Below are positions 5,828 to 10,594 of a stretch of 10,594 bases of DNA, one piece after another. A model generated the notes under the pieces. The model saw only the letters and a program-made list of their open reading frames with translations. It did no database searches and had not been told where the DNA came from. Made by a program: the position numbers and the translations under genes. Source of the stretch: DASUDX01 sp036275365 (GTDB lineage: Bacteria; Pseudomonadota; Gammaproteobacteria; Nevskiales; Nevskiaceae); the NCBI GenBank assembly GCA_036275365.1, contig DASUDX010000127.1, positions 1 through 10,594 on the forward strand. The letters run 5' to 3'. The first letter of the stretch is position 1. Each line of letters opens with the position of its first letter.

Positions 5828-7045
5828 TCAGCGCAGATTGATCACCGTCTGGGTGATCTGATCCTGGGTCGAGATCATCTGCGCGTTGGCCTGGAAGCTG
5901 CGCTGCGCGGTGATCATGTTGACCAGCTGCTCGGTGAGATCGACATTGCTCGATTCCAGCGCGCCGGACTGGATCAGCCCGAACTGGGCGCTGTTGGCCA
6001 CGCCGCGCACCACGCTGCCGCTGGCATAGGTCTCGCCCCAGCTGGCATCGCCGAGCTGCTGCAGACCCTGCGGGTTGGCGAAGGCGGCGAGCGCGATCTG
6101 GCCCAGTGTGCGCGACTGGCCATTGGTGAAGCGGGCGCTGACCACACCGTCCTCGCCGATCTCGAGGCCGGACATGCGCCCGGTGGTGTAACCATCCTGG
6201 GTCAGGCTGTTGAGGCCGAAGCTCTCGCCGTACTGGGTGCTGCCGCCGAGATCAAGCGTCAGCGCCATCGGCACCGCGCCGTTGGCTGGGCTGTGCGCCG
6301 GCAGGGTGATGTTGCCGCCGGCCGGGCTGGTGAGGGCGCCGGTGCCATCGAACTGCAGGGTCTGGGCGGTGCCGACATCGACCCCGTCGATCTGGGTCTG
6401 CATCGTCCACTCGCCCGGATTGGCGCCCTTGATGAAGTAGAGGTTGGCGCTGTGCGCCGCGCCCAGGGCGTCGTAGACGGTGGTCGGCACCACCCGGGTG
6501 AAGGTGGTGGGATCGGTGGCCGAGAACGGCGCATTGGCCGGTGCGGTGGCGCTGGCCGGCAGATTGAGCACGGCGCCGATGCGGGTGGTGGCTGCCGGTG
6601 CGCTGTCGGCGGTGGAGAGCTGCAGATCGGCCAGCCGCGAGCTGTCGAAGCTGCCGGAGGCCAGCGGCGGGTAGACCTGCAGGCGCTGGTTGGCGGCGTT
6701 CACCACATAGCCGTTGGCATCGGTGCCGAAGGCGCCGGAGCGCGAGTAGACGGTGCTGCCGCCATCCGAGAGGGTGAAGAAGCCCTCACCGGAGAGCGCC
6801 AGATCCAGGGCGTTGTTGGTGAAGCTCACCGTGCCCTGGTCGAACTGCTGGGCCACCTGGGCCACCCGCACGCCGGAGCCGATGCCGTTCTGCGACAGCC
6901 CGTAGGCGGTCACCGGAAAGAAATCGGCGAACTCCGAGCGCGAGGCCTTGAAGCCGGTGGTGTTGGCGTTGGCGATGTTGTTGCCGATCACGCTCAGATC
7001 GCTGGCGGCGGCGTTGATGCCCGACAGGGCGATGCGAAAGCTCAT
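5828..7045 (-). CDS. flgE: Flagellar hook protein FlgE
   Basis: FlgE polymerises into the curved hook that joins the rod to the filament. The 405-residue protein begins MSFRIALSGINAAASDLSVI and has the axial-protein signature GNNIANANTTGFK at residues 21-33. YGLSQNGIGSGVRV and the beta-rich stretch around GEGFFTLSDGGSTVYSRSGA follow. The hook-domain region has VVPTTVYDALGAAHSANLYF in the middle, and the C-terminal helix carries ALESSNVDLTEQLVNMITAQ then RSFQANAQM. Length and motif order are standard. A strong AAGGAG (7053-7058) lies 7 bases before the ATG and overlaps the flgD stop codon, consistent with high expression of an abundant subunit. The gene sits between flgD and flgF and is probably served by the flgB promoter, as no promoter is visible in the 12-bp flgD-flgE gap. 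Confidence 0.97.
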   Translation of the reverse strand: MSFRIALSGINAAASDLSVIGNNIANANTTGFKASRSEFADFFPVTAYGLSQNGIGSGVRVAQVAQQFDQGTVSFTNNALDLALSGEGFFTLSDGGSTVYSRSGAFGTDANGYVVNAANQRLQVYPPLASGSFDSSRLADLQLSTADSAPAATTRIGAVLNLPASATAPANAPFSATDPTTFTRVVPTTVYDALGAAHSANLYFIKGANPGEWTMQTQIDGVDVGTAQTLQFDGTGALTSPAGGNITLPAHSPANGAVPMALTLDLGGSTQYGESFGLNSLTQDGYTTGRMSGLEIGEDGVVSARFTNGQSRTLGQIALAAFANPQGLQQLGDASWGETYASGSVVRGVANSAQFGLIQSGALESSNVDLTEQLVNMITAQRSFQANAQMISTQDQITQTVINLR

Positions 7046-7052
7046 GGAAGCA

Positions 7053-7058
7053 CTCCTT
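7053..7058 (-). promoter_or_regulatory. Strong Shine-Dalgarno site of flgE
   Basis: AAGGAG on the minus strand is 7 bases from the flgE ATG and shares a base with the flgD TGA (7058-7060). It is among the better ribosome-binding sites in the flagellar block, as expected for the major hook subunit. Confidence 0.8.
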
Positions 7059-7711
7059 CAGAGAATCTGGCGGACCTGGTCGAGGGCGACCGGATCGAGG
7101 CCGTAGCGGTTGAGCGAGAGGCCCTGCGGGCCGATGGAAACCGATTGCACGAGACCCACGGCGTAGGTCTGGGCGGCGCTGGTCTGGCTGCCCTGCACGA
7201 GGCTGGTACGGAAGCGGTAGCGGCCCTCGGGCAGACGGGCGCCGGATTCATCCAGGCCGTCCCAATCGAACTCGGCGAGCCCGGCGGGGCGGGTGCCCAG
7301 ATCCATCCGCCGCACCACGGCGCCGGCCTCATCGAGCACCTCCACCAGCAGGCCCCCGGAGGCGACCAGATCGGCCGCGCCGCTGGCGCCGCCGTCGGCG
7401 AACAGCCAGGTGTTCTCGCCGGGGGCGAGCACCCCGCGGCCGACCAGACCAGCCGCCTGCAGGCGCTGGTCGGCCTGCAGCGAGCTGGACAGGCTGGCGA
7501 AGCTCTTCTGCAGTTCCTGGATGCCGCTGACCGTGGAGAACTGGGCCATCTGGCCAAGGAACTCGCCAGACTCCATCGGCTTGAACGGGTCCTGGTGCTG
7601 CAGCTGGGTGGTCATCAGCTTGAGGAACTCGGCCTGGCCGAGGCTCTGCTGACCGGTGGCGCGCAGGCTGGCCGCGCTGCTCAGGCCGATGCTGGTGAGA
7701 TCGACGCTCAC
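7058..7711 (-). CDS. flgD: Flagellar hook assembly (hook-capping) protein FlgD
   Basis: FlgD forms the transient cap on which FlgE subunits assemble and is lost when the hook is complete. The 217-residue protein has the family's conserved N-terminal block: LGQAEFLKLMTTQLQHQDPF at residues 24-43, then KPMESGEFLGQMAQFSTVSG. After a Gln/Leu-rich helical linker it continues with the C-terminal Tudor/Ig-like part (VGRGVLAPGENTWLF, then FDWDGLDESGARLPEGRYRF and the closing strands). The start is GTG at 7709-7711, overlapping the flgC stop as GTGA; this gives the expected N-terminus and suggests coupling to flgC. Length is near the family norm and no domain is missing. Confidence 0.95.
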   Translation of the reverse strand: MSVDLTSIGLSSAASLRATGQQSLGQAEFLKLMTTQLQHQDPFKPMESGEFLGQMAQFSTVSGIQELQKSFASLSSSLQADQRLQAAGLVGRGVLAPGENTWLFADGGASGAADLVASGGLLVEVLDEAGAVVRRMDLGTRPAGLAEFDWDGLDESGARLPEGRYRFRTSLVQGSQTSAAQTYAVGLVQSVSIGPQGLSLNRYGLDPVALDQVRQIL

Positions 7712-8109
7712 CGGCCCACTCCGAGGGTGCGCACGGCCAGCTCCTTGGCGGTGTTGAGCACCTCCACGCTGGACTGGTAGCTGCGCGAGGCGGAGATCAT
7801 GTTGACCATCTCCTCCACCACATTGACATTGGGGGCGTAGACCATGCCCTGGGCATCGGCCAGCGGATGGCCGGGCTCATGCCGGGCCTGGGCCGGGCGC
7901 AGGCTCTCGGTGATGGCGGTGACGCTCACCCCGGCCAGCTCGCCGCCGTAGTCCTCGGGGCGGAACACCGGCAGCCGCGCCTTGTAGGCGGACTCGGCAC
8001 TGCCGCTGAGGCTTTCGGCATTGGCGAGGTTGCTCGCCACCGTGTTCAGCCGCAGGGATTGCGCGCTCATCGCCGAGCCGGCGATGTCGAAGATGCGGAA
8101 GGTGCTCAC
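7708..8109 (-). CDS. flgC: Flagellar basal-body rod protein FlgC
   Basis: FlgC is a proximal rod subunit in the periplasm. The protein has the rod signature NTVASNLANAESLSGSAESA, then YKARLPVFRPEDY, and the C-terminal block YAPNVNVVEEMVNMISASRS followed by YQSSVEVLNTAKEL. I chose GTG at 8107-8109 (133 residues, MSTFRIFDIAGSAMSAQS) for two reasons. It places GGGAGG (8117-8122) 7 bases upstream, and the spacing from the first Met to the FDIAGSAM core then matches FlgC of pseudomonads. An in-frame ATG two codons earlier (8113-8115) directly abuts the Shine-Dalgarno sequence and is therefore less likely. The gene follows flgB closely, with the flgB TAA inside the ribosome-binding region, and its stop overlaps the flgD GTG. 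Confidence 0.95.
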   Translation of the reverse strand: MSTFRIFDIAGSAMSAQSLRLNTVASNLANAESLSGSAESAYKARLPVFRPEDYGGELAGVSVTAITESLRPAQARHEPGHPLADAQGMVYAPNVNVVEEMVNMISASRSYQSSVEVLNTAKELAVRTLGVGR

Positions 8110-8116
8110 GATCATC

Positions 8117-8124
8117 CCTCCCTT
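8117..8124 (-). promoter_or_regulatory. Shine-Dalgarno site of flgC that decides its start
   Basis: AAGGGAGG on the minus strand overlaps the flgB TAA stop. It is 7 bases from a GTG (8107-8109) but only one base from an in-frame ATG (8113-8115). Normal spacing favours the GTG. Confidence 0.7.
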
Positions 8125-8479
8125 ACTGACCGCTCAGCGCGGTCATCAGCGTCTTCAGGCGCCCCTCGACGAAGCCGAGGCTGGCCTGATAGCGCAGGGC
8201 GGCGTCGGCGAAGCTCGCCTGCTCGCGCTGGGCATCGACGGTGTTGCCATCGCGGCTGGGCTGCAGCACCACCCGCTCGCGCACCGCGCTCTGCGCGCTG
8301 CCCTCGGGCCCGGCCTCAACCGCCGCCAGCGCGCTGGCGAAATCGAGATCGCGCGCCTTGTAGCCCGGGGTATCGGCGTTGGCGAGATTGGAGGCGAGCA
8401 GTTCCAGGCGCTGGCGATGCAGGGGCAGCGCCTGGGCGTGGACACCGAAGACCTGATCAAAGCGGGACAGCGGATTCAT
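8123..8479 (-). CDS. flgB: Flagellar basal-body rod protein FlgB
   Basis: FlgB is the first proximal rod protein, contacting the export gate and MS ring via FliE. The protein starts MNPLSRFDQVFGVHAQALPL and has the diagnostic LASNLANADTPGYKARDLDF at about residues 28-47, then the C-terminal helix with NTVDAQREQASFADAALRYQ and ASLGFVEGRLKTLMTALSGQ. At 118 residues it is a little shorter than the usual 130-140; the shortening falls in the variable middle loop, while both terminal helices are intact. AGGTGG (8484-8489) lies upstream of the ATG. It is the first gene of flgBCDEF and is preceded by a sigma-54-like promoter at 8515-8531. Confidence 0.96.
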   Translation of the reverse strand: MNPLSRFDQVFGVHAQALPLHRQRLELLASNLANADTPGYKARDLDFASALAAVEAGPEGSAQSAVRERVVLQPSRDGNTVDAQREQASFADAALRYQASLGFVEGRLKTLMTALSGQ

Positions 8480-8500
8480 GGGACCACCTGGCGGCGGGGA

Positions 8501-8518
8501 TGCCCGGGAGTCCGGGCA
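8501..8518. other. Hairpin in the flgB leader overlapping the -12 element
   Basis: TGCCCGG (8501-8507) and CCGGGCA (8512-8518) form a perfect 7-bp inverted repeat with a 4-base loop, 22 bases upstream of flgB. It covers the expected flgB transcription start and overlaps the GC of the -12 element. It could be a weak transcript end for cheV, a stable flgB leader structure or an operator. The sequence alone does not decide. Confidence 0.4.
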
Positions 8519-8531
8519 ATCCGCGTTCCAG
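8515..8531 (-). promoter_or_regulatory. Sigma-54 (RpoN) promoter of flgBCDEF
   Basis: On the minus strand CTGGAACGCGGATTGCC matches the -24/-12 consensus (TGGCACG, four bases, TTGCA). GG lies at 8528-8529 and GC at 8516-8517, exactly 10 bases apart, with one substitution in the -24 box (A for C) and a final C instead of A/T. The predicted start is near 8504, giving a leader of about 25 bases before the flgB ATG. In Pseudomonas the flgBCDE operon is RpoN-dependent, which fits. A FleQ- or FleR-type activator would be needed; no activator site was identified. Confidence 0.75.
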
Positions 8532-8572
8532 GCCCGGTCCGGGGCCGTCCACGGGGACCGGCGGTGGCGCCC

Positions 8573-9469
8573 TCAGGCCTGCATCAGCAGGCCGCGCAGA
8601 TGCGCCTGCACATGCTCGGCCAGCTCGGTTTCACTGAATTTGGCGACGAAGGCATCGGCGCCGACCTTTTCCGCCGTGGTCTCGTTGAAGCGGCCGGACA
8701 GCGAGGAATGCAGCAGCACATGCAGCCCCGCCAGAGAAGCGTCGCGGCGGATTTCCGTCGTCAGCCGGTAGCCGTCCATCTCCGGCATCTCGACATCCGA
8801 GATCAGCATGGCCAGCCGCTCGCGCTCGGCCGGGCTGCGCGCCCGCAGCCAGTCCAGCGCCTCGCGGCCGTTGTGCACGCTCACCACCTCCAGCCCCAGA
8901 CGGCGCAGCAGGCGCTCGATCTGCTGGCGGGCCACCCGCGAGTCATCGGCCACCAGCACCTTCCAGCCCTCGCCCAGCCCCTCCTCGATCACCAGCTCGG
9001 CCTCGGGCGGGGCGCCCATCACATCCACCAGCAGCTTCTCGAGATCGATCAGCGCCACCGGCTCCTCGCCCCAGCGGGTGACGCCGGTGAAGAAGCCGGA
9101 CTCGCCGGCGCTGGGCGGCCGCACCGTGGCCACATCCACCTGCAGGATGCGCTCGACCGACTCCACCACGAAGCCCTGCACGCTGCGGTTGTACTCGGCC
9201 ACGATCAGCCGCCGCCCCTCGCCGCGCGGCAGGCCCAGCGGGGCGGCGAGATCGATGGCCGGCACCACCCGGCCGCGGATGCCGGCCCAGCCGCGCAGCC
9301 AGGGATGCATCGCCACCGGCTGCTGCAGGGGCGGCGTGGCCACCACCTCCTGCACCTTGAGCACATTCACGCCAAAAATCTGGCGGGATCCAAGGCGGAA
9401 CAGCAGCAGGGCCAGGCGGTTGTGGCCGGCCAGCTGGGTGCTGCGGTCAATGCTGTCGAGCAGGCCCAT
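8573..9469 (-). CDS. cheV: Chemotaxis coupling protein CheV (CheW domain fused to a receiver domain)
   Basis: CheV links chemoreceptors to the CheA kinase and is tuned by phosphorylation of its receiver domain; it is cytoplasmic, at the receptor array. The 298-residue protein has a CheW-like domain over about 15-155 (LLLFRLGSRQIFGVNVLKVQ, then WAGIRGRVVPAIDL and FTGVTRWGEEPVALIDLEKL). A receiver domain covers about 168-295: acidic pair Asp175-Asp176, phosphoacceptor Asp225 in ISDVEMPEMDG, and conserved Lys277 in VAKF. The start is set at ATG 9467-9469 (MGLLDSIDRSTQ, the usual CheV N-terminus) with GGGAG (9476-9480) 6 bases upstream; the long open extension above it is not homologous. A FliA-type promoter lies at 9498-9524. 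The gene is divergent from flgA and 93 bp from flgB, without the cheR commonly found between. Confidence 0.96.
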   Translation of the reverse strand: MGLLDSIDRSTQLAGHNRLALLLFRLGSRQIFGVNVLKVQEVVATPPLQQPVAMHPWLRGWAGIRGRVVPAIDLAAPLGLPRGEGRRLIVAEYNRSVQGFVVESVERILQVDVATVRPPSAGESGFFTGVTRWGEEPVALIDLEKLLVDVMGAPPEAELVIEEGLGEGWKVLVADDSRVARQQIERLLRRLGLEVVSVHNGREALDWLRARSPAERERLAMLISDVEMPEMDGYRLTTEIRRDASLAGLHVLLHSSLSGRFNETTAEKVGADAFVAKFSETELAEHVQAHLRGLLMQA

Positions 9470-9497
9470 GCGGGGCTCCCGGAGAAACTCGGACCGG

Positions 9498-9524
9498 ATA
9501 GCGGCCGCCGCCGGTCGATCTTGA
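9498..9524 (-). promoter_or_regulatory. FliA (sigma-28) type promoter of cheV
   Basis: On the minus strand TCAAGATC (9517-9524), 11 bases, then GCCGCTAT (9498-9505) matches the flagellar sigma-28 layout (TAAAGTTT, 11 bases, GCCGATAA). The spacing is exact, four of eight bases match in the -35 region and six of eight in the -10. A start near 9490 would give a leader of about 20 bases. The same core occurs in front of flgM, which strengthens both. Chemotaxis genes are typical late, FliA-dependent genes. Confidence 0.75.
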
Positions 9525-9553
9525 GGGGTCAGCCACGCCCGCCGGTCTGCCGG

Positions 9554-9570
9554 CTGGACCGCCGCTTGCC
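9554..9570 (+). promoter_or_regulatory. Sigma-54-like promoter just upstream of flgA
   Basis: CTGGACCGCCGCTTGCC has GG at 9556-9557 and GC at 9568-9569, separated by 10 bases, with TTGC intact in the -12 box and CTGG in the -24 box. It agrees with the RpoN consensus about as well as the flgB site. Its predicted start (near 9581) is only about one base before the flgA ATG, so the transcript would be almost leaderless. That, plus the short GC-rich match, keeps confidence moderate. RpoN control of flgA is known in Pseudomonas. Confidence 0.55.
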
Positions 9571-9581
9571 TGAGTCTGGCC

Positions 9582-10100
9582 ATGAAGCCCTCCCTGCTCC
9601 TGCCGCTGACCCTGCTCCTGCTGCTGCCGCTGGCGGCCCGCGCGCAGGGCTCGGGCGATATCACCGCGCGGCTGCTCGCGGCCGCCGCGGCGCCGCTGGC
9701 CGAGGCGGGGCTGGCCGCGGCGGATCTGGATCTGCGCCAGCTCCATGCCAACCCGCCGCCGCCCTGTGCGGAGCCCCCGCAGGCGAGCTGGCCTGCCGGC
9801 GCCCGCCGCAGCCTTGCGCTGAGCTGCCTCGAGGGCGGCCAGCCGCGCTGGACCATCTATCTGCCCCTGCGCCAGAGCGCACCGGCGGCGGCACCGCCGG
9901 GCGCCGCCCCGCTGCCGCTGATCCGCCGCGGCGAGGCGGTGGCGCTGCGCGCCCGCGCCCAGGGTCTGGAAGTCCGCGCCAGCGGCAAGGCCCTGATGGA
10001 AGCCCCGCTCGGCGGCACCATCCGGGTCGAGAACCTGCTCACCCGCCGCACCCTGCAGGGACGGGTCAGCGGGCCGGGGATGGTCGATGTCGATTTCTAG
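9582..10100 (+). CDS. flgA: Flagellar P-ring assembly chaperone FlgA, short form apparently lacking the middle domain
   Basis: FlgA is a periplasmic chaperone for assembly of the FlgI P-ring. The protein has a clear signal peptide (Met-Lys, then a Leu-rich core, likely cleaved after Ala21 in AARA-QG). The N-terminal domain contains Cys62 and Cys82 and ends in PRWTIYLPLR (residues 88-97). The C-terminal domain is typical (LIRRGEAVALRARAQGLEVR at 113-132, then GGTIRVENL and the closing GRVSGPGMV). At 172 residues it is some 50-60 shorter than usual. The first domain leads through a Pro/Ala linker (98-112) straight to the last, so the SAF-like middle domain expected between them appears missing. 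No stop or frameshift is seen. It has only a weak Shine-Dalgarno (GAG at 9572-9574) and lies upstream of flgM. Family call is good; function is unproven. Confidence 0.88.
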   Translation: MKPSLLLPLTLLLLLPLAARAQGSGDITARLLAAAAAPLAEAGLAAADLDLRQLHANPPPPCAEPPQASWPAGARRSLALSCLEGGQPRWTIYLPLRQSAPAAAPPGAAPLPLIRRGEAVALRARAQGLEVRASGKALMEAPLGGTIRVENLLTRRTLQGRVSGPGMVDVDF

Positions 10101-10103
10101 CCC

Positions 10104-10130
10104 TCAAGTCCGGCGCCGAGCCGCCGCTAT
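10104..10130 (+). promoter_or_regulatory. FliA (sigma-28) type promoter of flgM-flgN
   Basis: TCAAGTCC (10104-10111), 11 bases, then GCCGCTAT (10123-10130) has the same layout as the cheV site. The identical flanks CCCTCAAG and GCCGCTATCCGG also occur there. It begins 3 bases after the flgA stop, 29 bases before the flgM ATG, which suits a start near 10138. FliA-driven flgM expression is a known feedback arrangement. Confidence 0.78.
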
Positions 10131-10159
10131 CCGGAAGCACCCTGCTTTCGGATCCGGCC

Positions 10160-10465
10160 ATGCTCACTCCGCTCACGCCCAGTTCCTCCCGCCCGGCGAG
10201 CCCGACCGGCGCGCCCGCACCGGTCCGTTCCGCGGCCGGCAGCAGCCCGGCCGGCGCCGCCGCCTCGGCCGAGCCGGCACCCCGCTGGAGCAGCGGCTCG
10301 GAGCCGCGTCTGGCCGCCTTCCGCATCGCCCGCGACGCCAGTGGCGTCGATCCGGCGCGGGTGGTCGAGGCGCGTGCCCGCCTGCAGGCGGGTGATCTCC
10401 AGTTCAACGATCCGCAGAGCGCCCGCGCATGGCTACACCTCGAGAAACAGCTGCGACGACCCTGA
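10160..10465 (+). CDS. flgM: Anti-sigma-28 factor FlgM, divergent
   Basis: FlgM binds and silences FliA until the hook is complete, then is secreted through it. The 101-residue size fits. The first half (about 1-48) is a low-complexity Ser/Pro/Ala/Gly stretch, compatible with the intrinsic disorder of FlgM. The C-terminal half carries VDPARVVEARARLQAGDLQF at 63-82, resembling the FlgM helix that contacts sigma-28 and the following GxY-type turn. The last helix (NDPQSARAWLHLEKQL) is unlike the common IAxxLL ending. GGA (10150-10152) is 7 bases before the ATG. Placement between flgA and flgN, with a FliA-type promoter in front, is the strongest support. Sequence similarity alone would be modest. 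Confidence 0.8.
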   Translation: MLTPLTPSSSRPASPTGAPAPVRSAAGSSPAGAAASAEPAPRWSSGSEPRLAAFRIARDASGVDPARVVEARARLQAGDLQFNDPQSARAWLHLEKQLRRP

Positions 10466-10594
10466 ACCCGCTCACCCCGCTGGCGGAGCTGGTGCCCCAG
10501 CTGCTCGGACTGCTGGAGCGGGAGTCCGCCCTGATCACCGAGGGCGAGGTCAGCACCCTCGAACCCCTGCTGCAGGACAAGCGCAGCCTGCTCG
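10429..10594 (+). CDS. flgN: Flagellar export chaperone FlgN, N-terminal part (runs off the window)
   Basis: FlgN is a cytoplasmic chaperone for the hook-filament junction proteins FlgK and FlgL. The visible 55 codons begin Met-Ala-Thr-Pro-Arg-Glu-Thr and give LAELVPQLLGLLERESALIT then EGEVSTLEPLLQDKRSLL. This is a Leu-heptad helical pattern with the ERE-x-L and K-x-x-L positions typical of the FlgN N-terminus. The ATG at 10429-10431 is the only ATG upstream of the homologous part. Using it makes flgN overlap the flgM 3' end by 37 bases in another frame. Its function is supported by the standard flgM-flgN pairing. No strong ribosome-binding site is visible, so translation may be coupled to flgM. 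Confidence 0.83.
   Translation, partial: MATPRETAATTLNPLTPLAELVPQLLGLLERESALITEGEVSTLEPLLQDKRSLL

Noticed and set aside
5801..7780. 659-codon open frame antisense to flgE and flgD
   Set aside because: Antisense shadow of well-identified hook genes; composition Gly/Ala/His-rich without motifs.
9470..9856. 129-codon N-terminal extension of cheV
   Set aside because: It runs antisense through flgA and the divergent promoter region; CheV proteins start at MGLLDSIDRSTQ, where a Shine-Dalgarno sequence is present.
8021..10159. Long plus-strand open frame antisense to flgB and cheV that runs into flgM
   Set aside because: Only the part from the ATG at 10160 resembles a protein family (FlgM); the upstream part is antisense to cheV and flgB or out of frame over flgA.

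Overview
The window is a very GC-rich chromosomal segment, most likely from a polarly flagellated gammaproteobacterium. Two things support this. The lipopolysaccharide block msbA-lpxK-ycaR-kdsB has the enteric-type order. The flagellar block (flgA-flgM-flgN divergent from cheV, followed by flgBCDEF) closely follows the Pseudomonas-type arrangement, and candidate sigma-54 and sigma-28 promoters sit where that hierarchy predicts them. The GC content and Ala/Arg/Gly-rich codon use would fit Ectothiorhodospiraceae-like or Halomonas-like lineages, but the genus cannot be assigned from the sequence alone.

Layout. Positions 1-335 (+) hold the disordered C-terminal tail of a large protein, plausibly RNase E, ending at a strong hairpin (358-384) shared with the convergent kdsB. 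Positions 390-4091 (-) hold msbA, lpxK, ycaR and kdsB, read right to left. All three junctions are 4-base ATGA overlaps, so the four genes form one translationally coupled cell-envelope operon: MsbA flips lipid A, LpxK adds its 4'-phosphate, and KdsB activates Kdo. Positions 4159-4500 (+) hold a HIT-family nucleotide hydrolase (hinT), divergent from msbA across 67 bp.

Positions 4501-5067 carry no convincing gene. They hold two direct copies of a repeat with a 237-bp period plus a degenerate third fragment. Each full unit is a string of perfect or near-perfect hairpins. The array lies exactly between the housekeeping block and the end of the flagellar operon.

Positions 5068-8479 (-) hold flgB, flgC, flgD, flgE and flgF (proximal rod, hook and hook cap), tightly packed and preceded by a -24/-12 promoter. 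The usual next gene, flgG, is absent: the operon stops at the repeat array. Positions 8573-9469 (-) hold cheV with its own FliA-type promoter; the cheR that often follows cheV is missing here. Positions 9582-10594 (+) hold a short flgA, a divergent flgM and the start of flgN.

The genes give a readable flagellar cascade: RpoN-type promoters for early structural genes (flgB operon, flgA), and two nearly identical FliA-type promoters for late genes (cheV, flgM-flgN). FlgM, the anti-FliA factor, is thus itself in the FliA class. The most unusual items are the hairpin-string repeat array, the break of the flg operon at that array, and the FlgA that seems to lack its middle domain.
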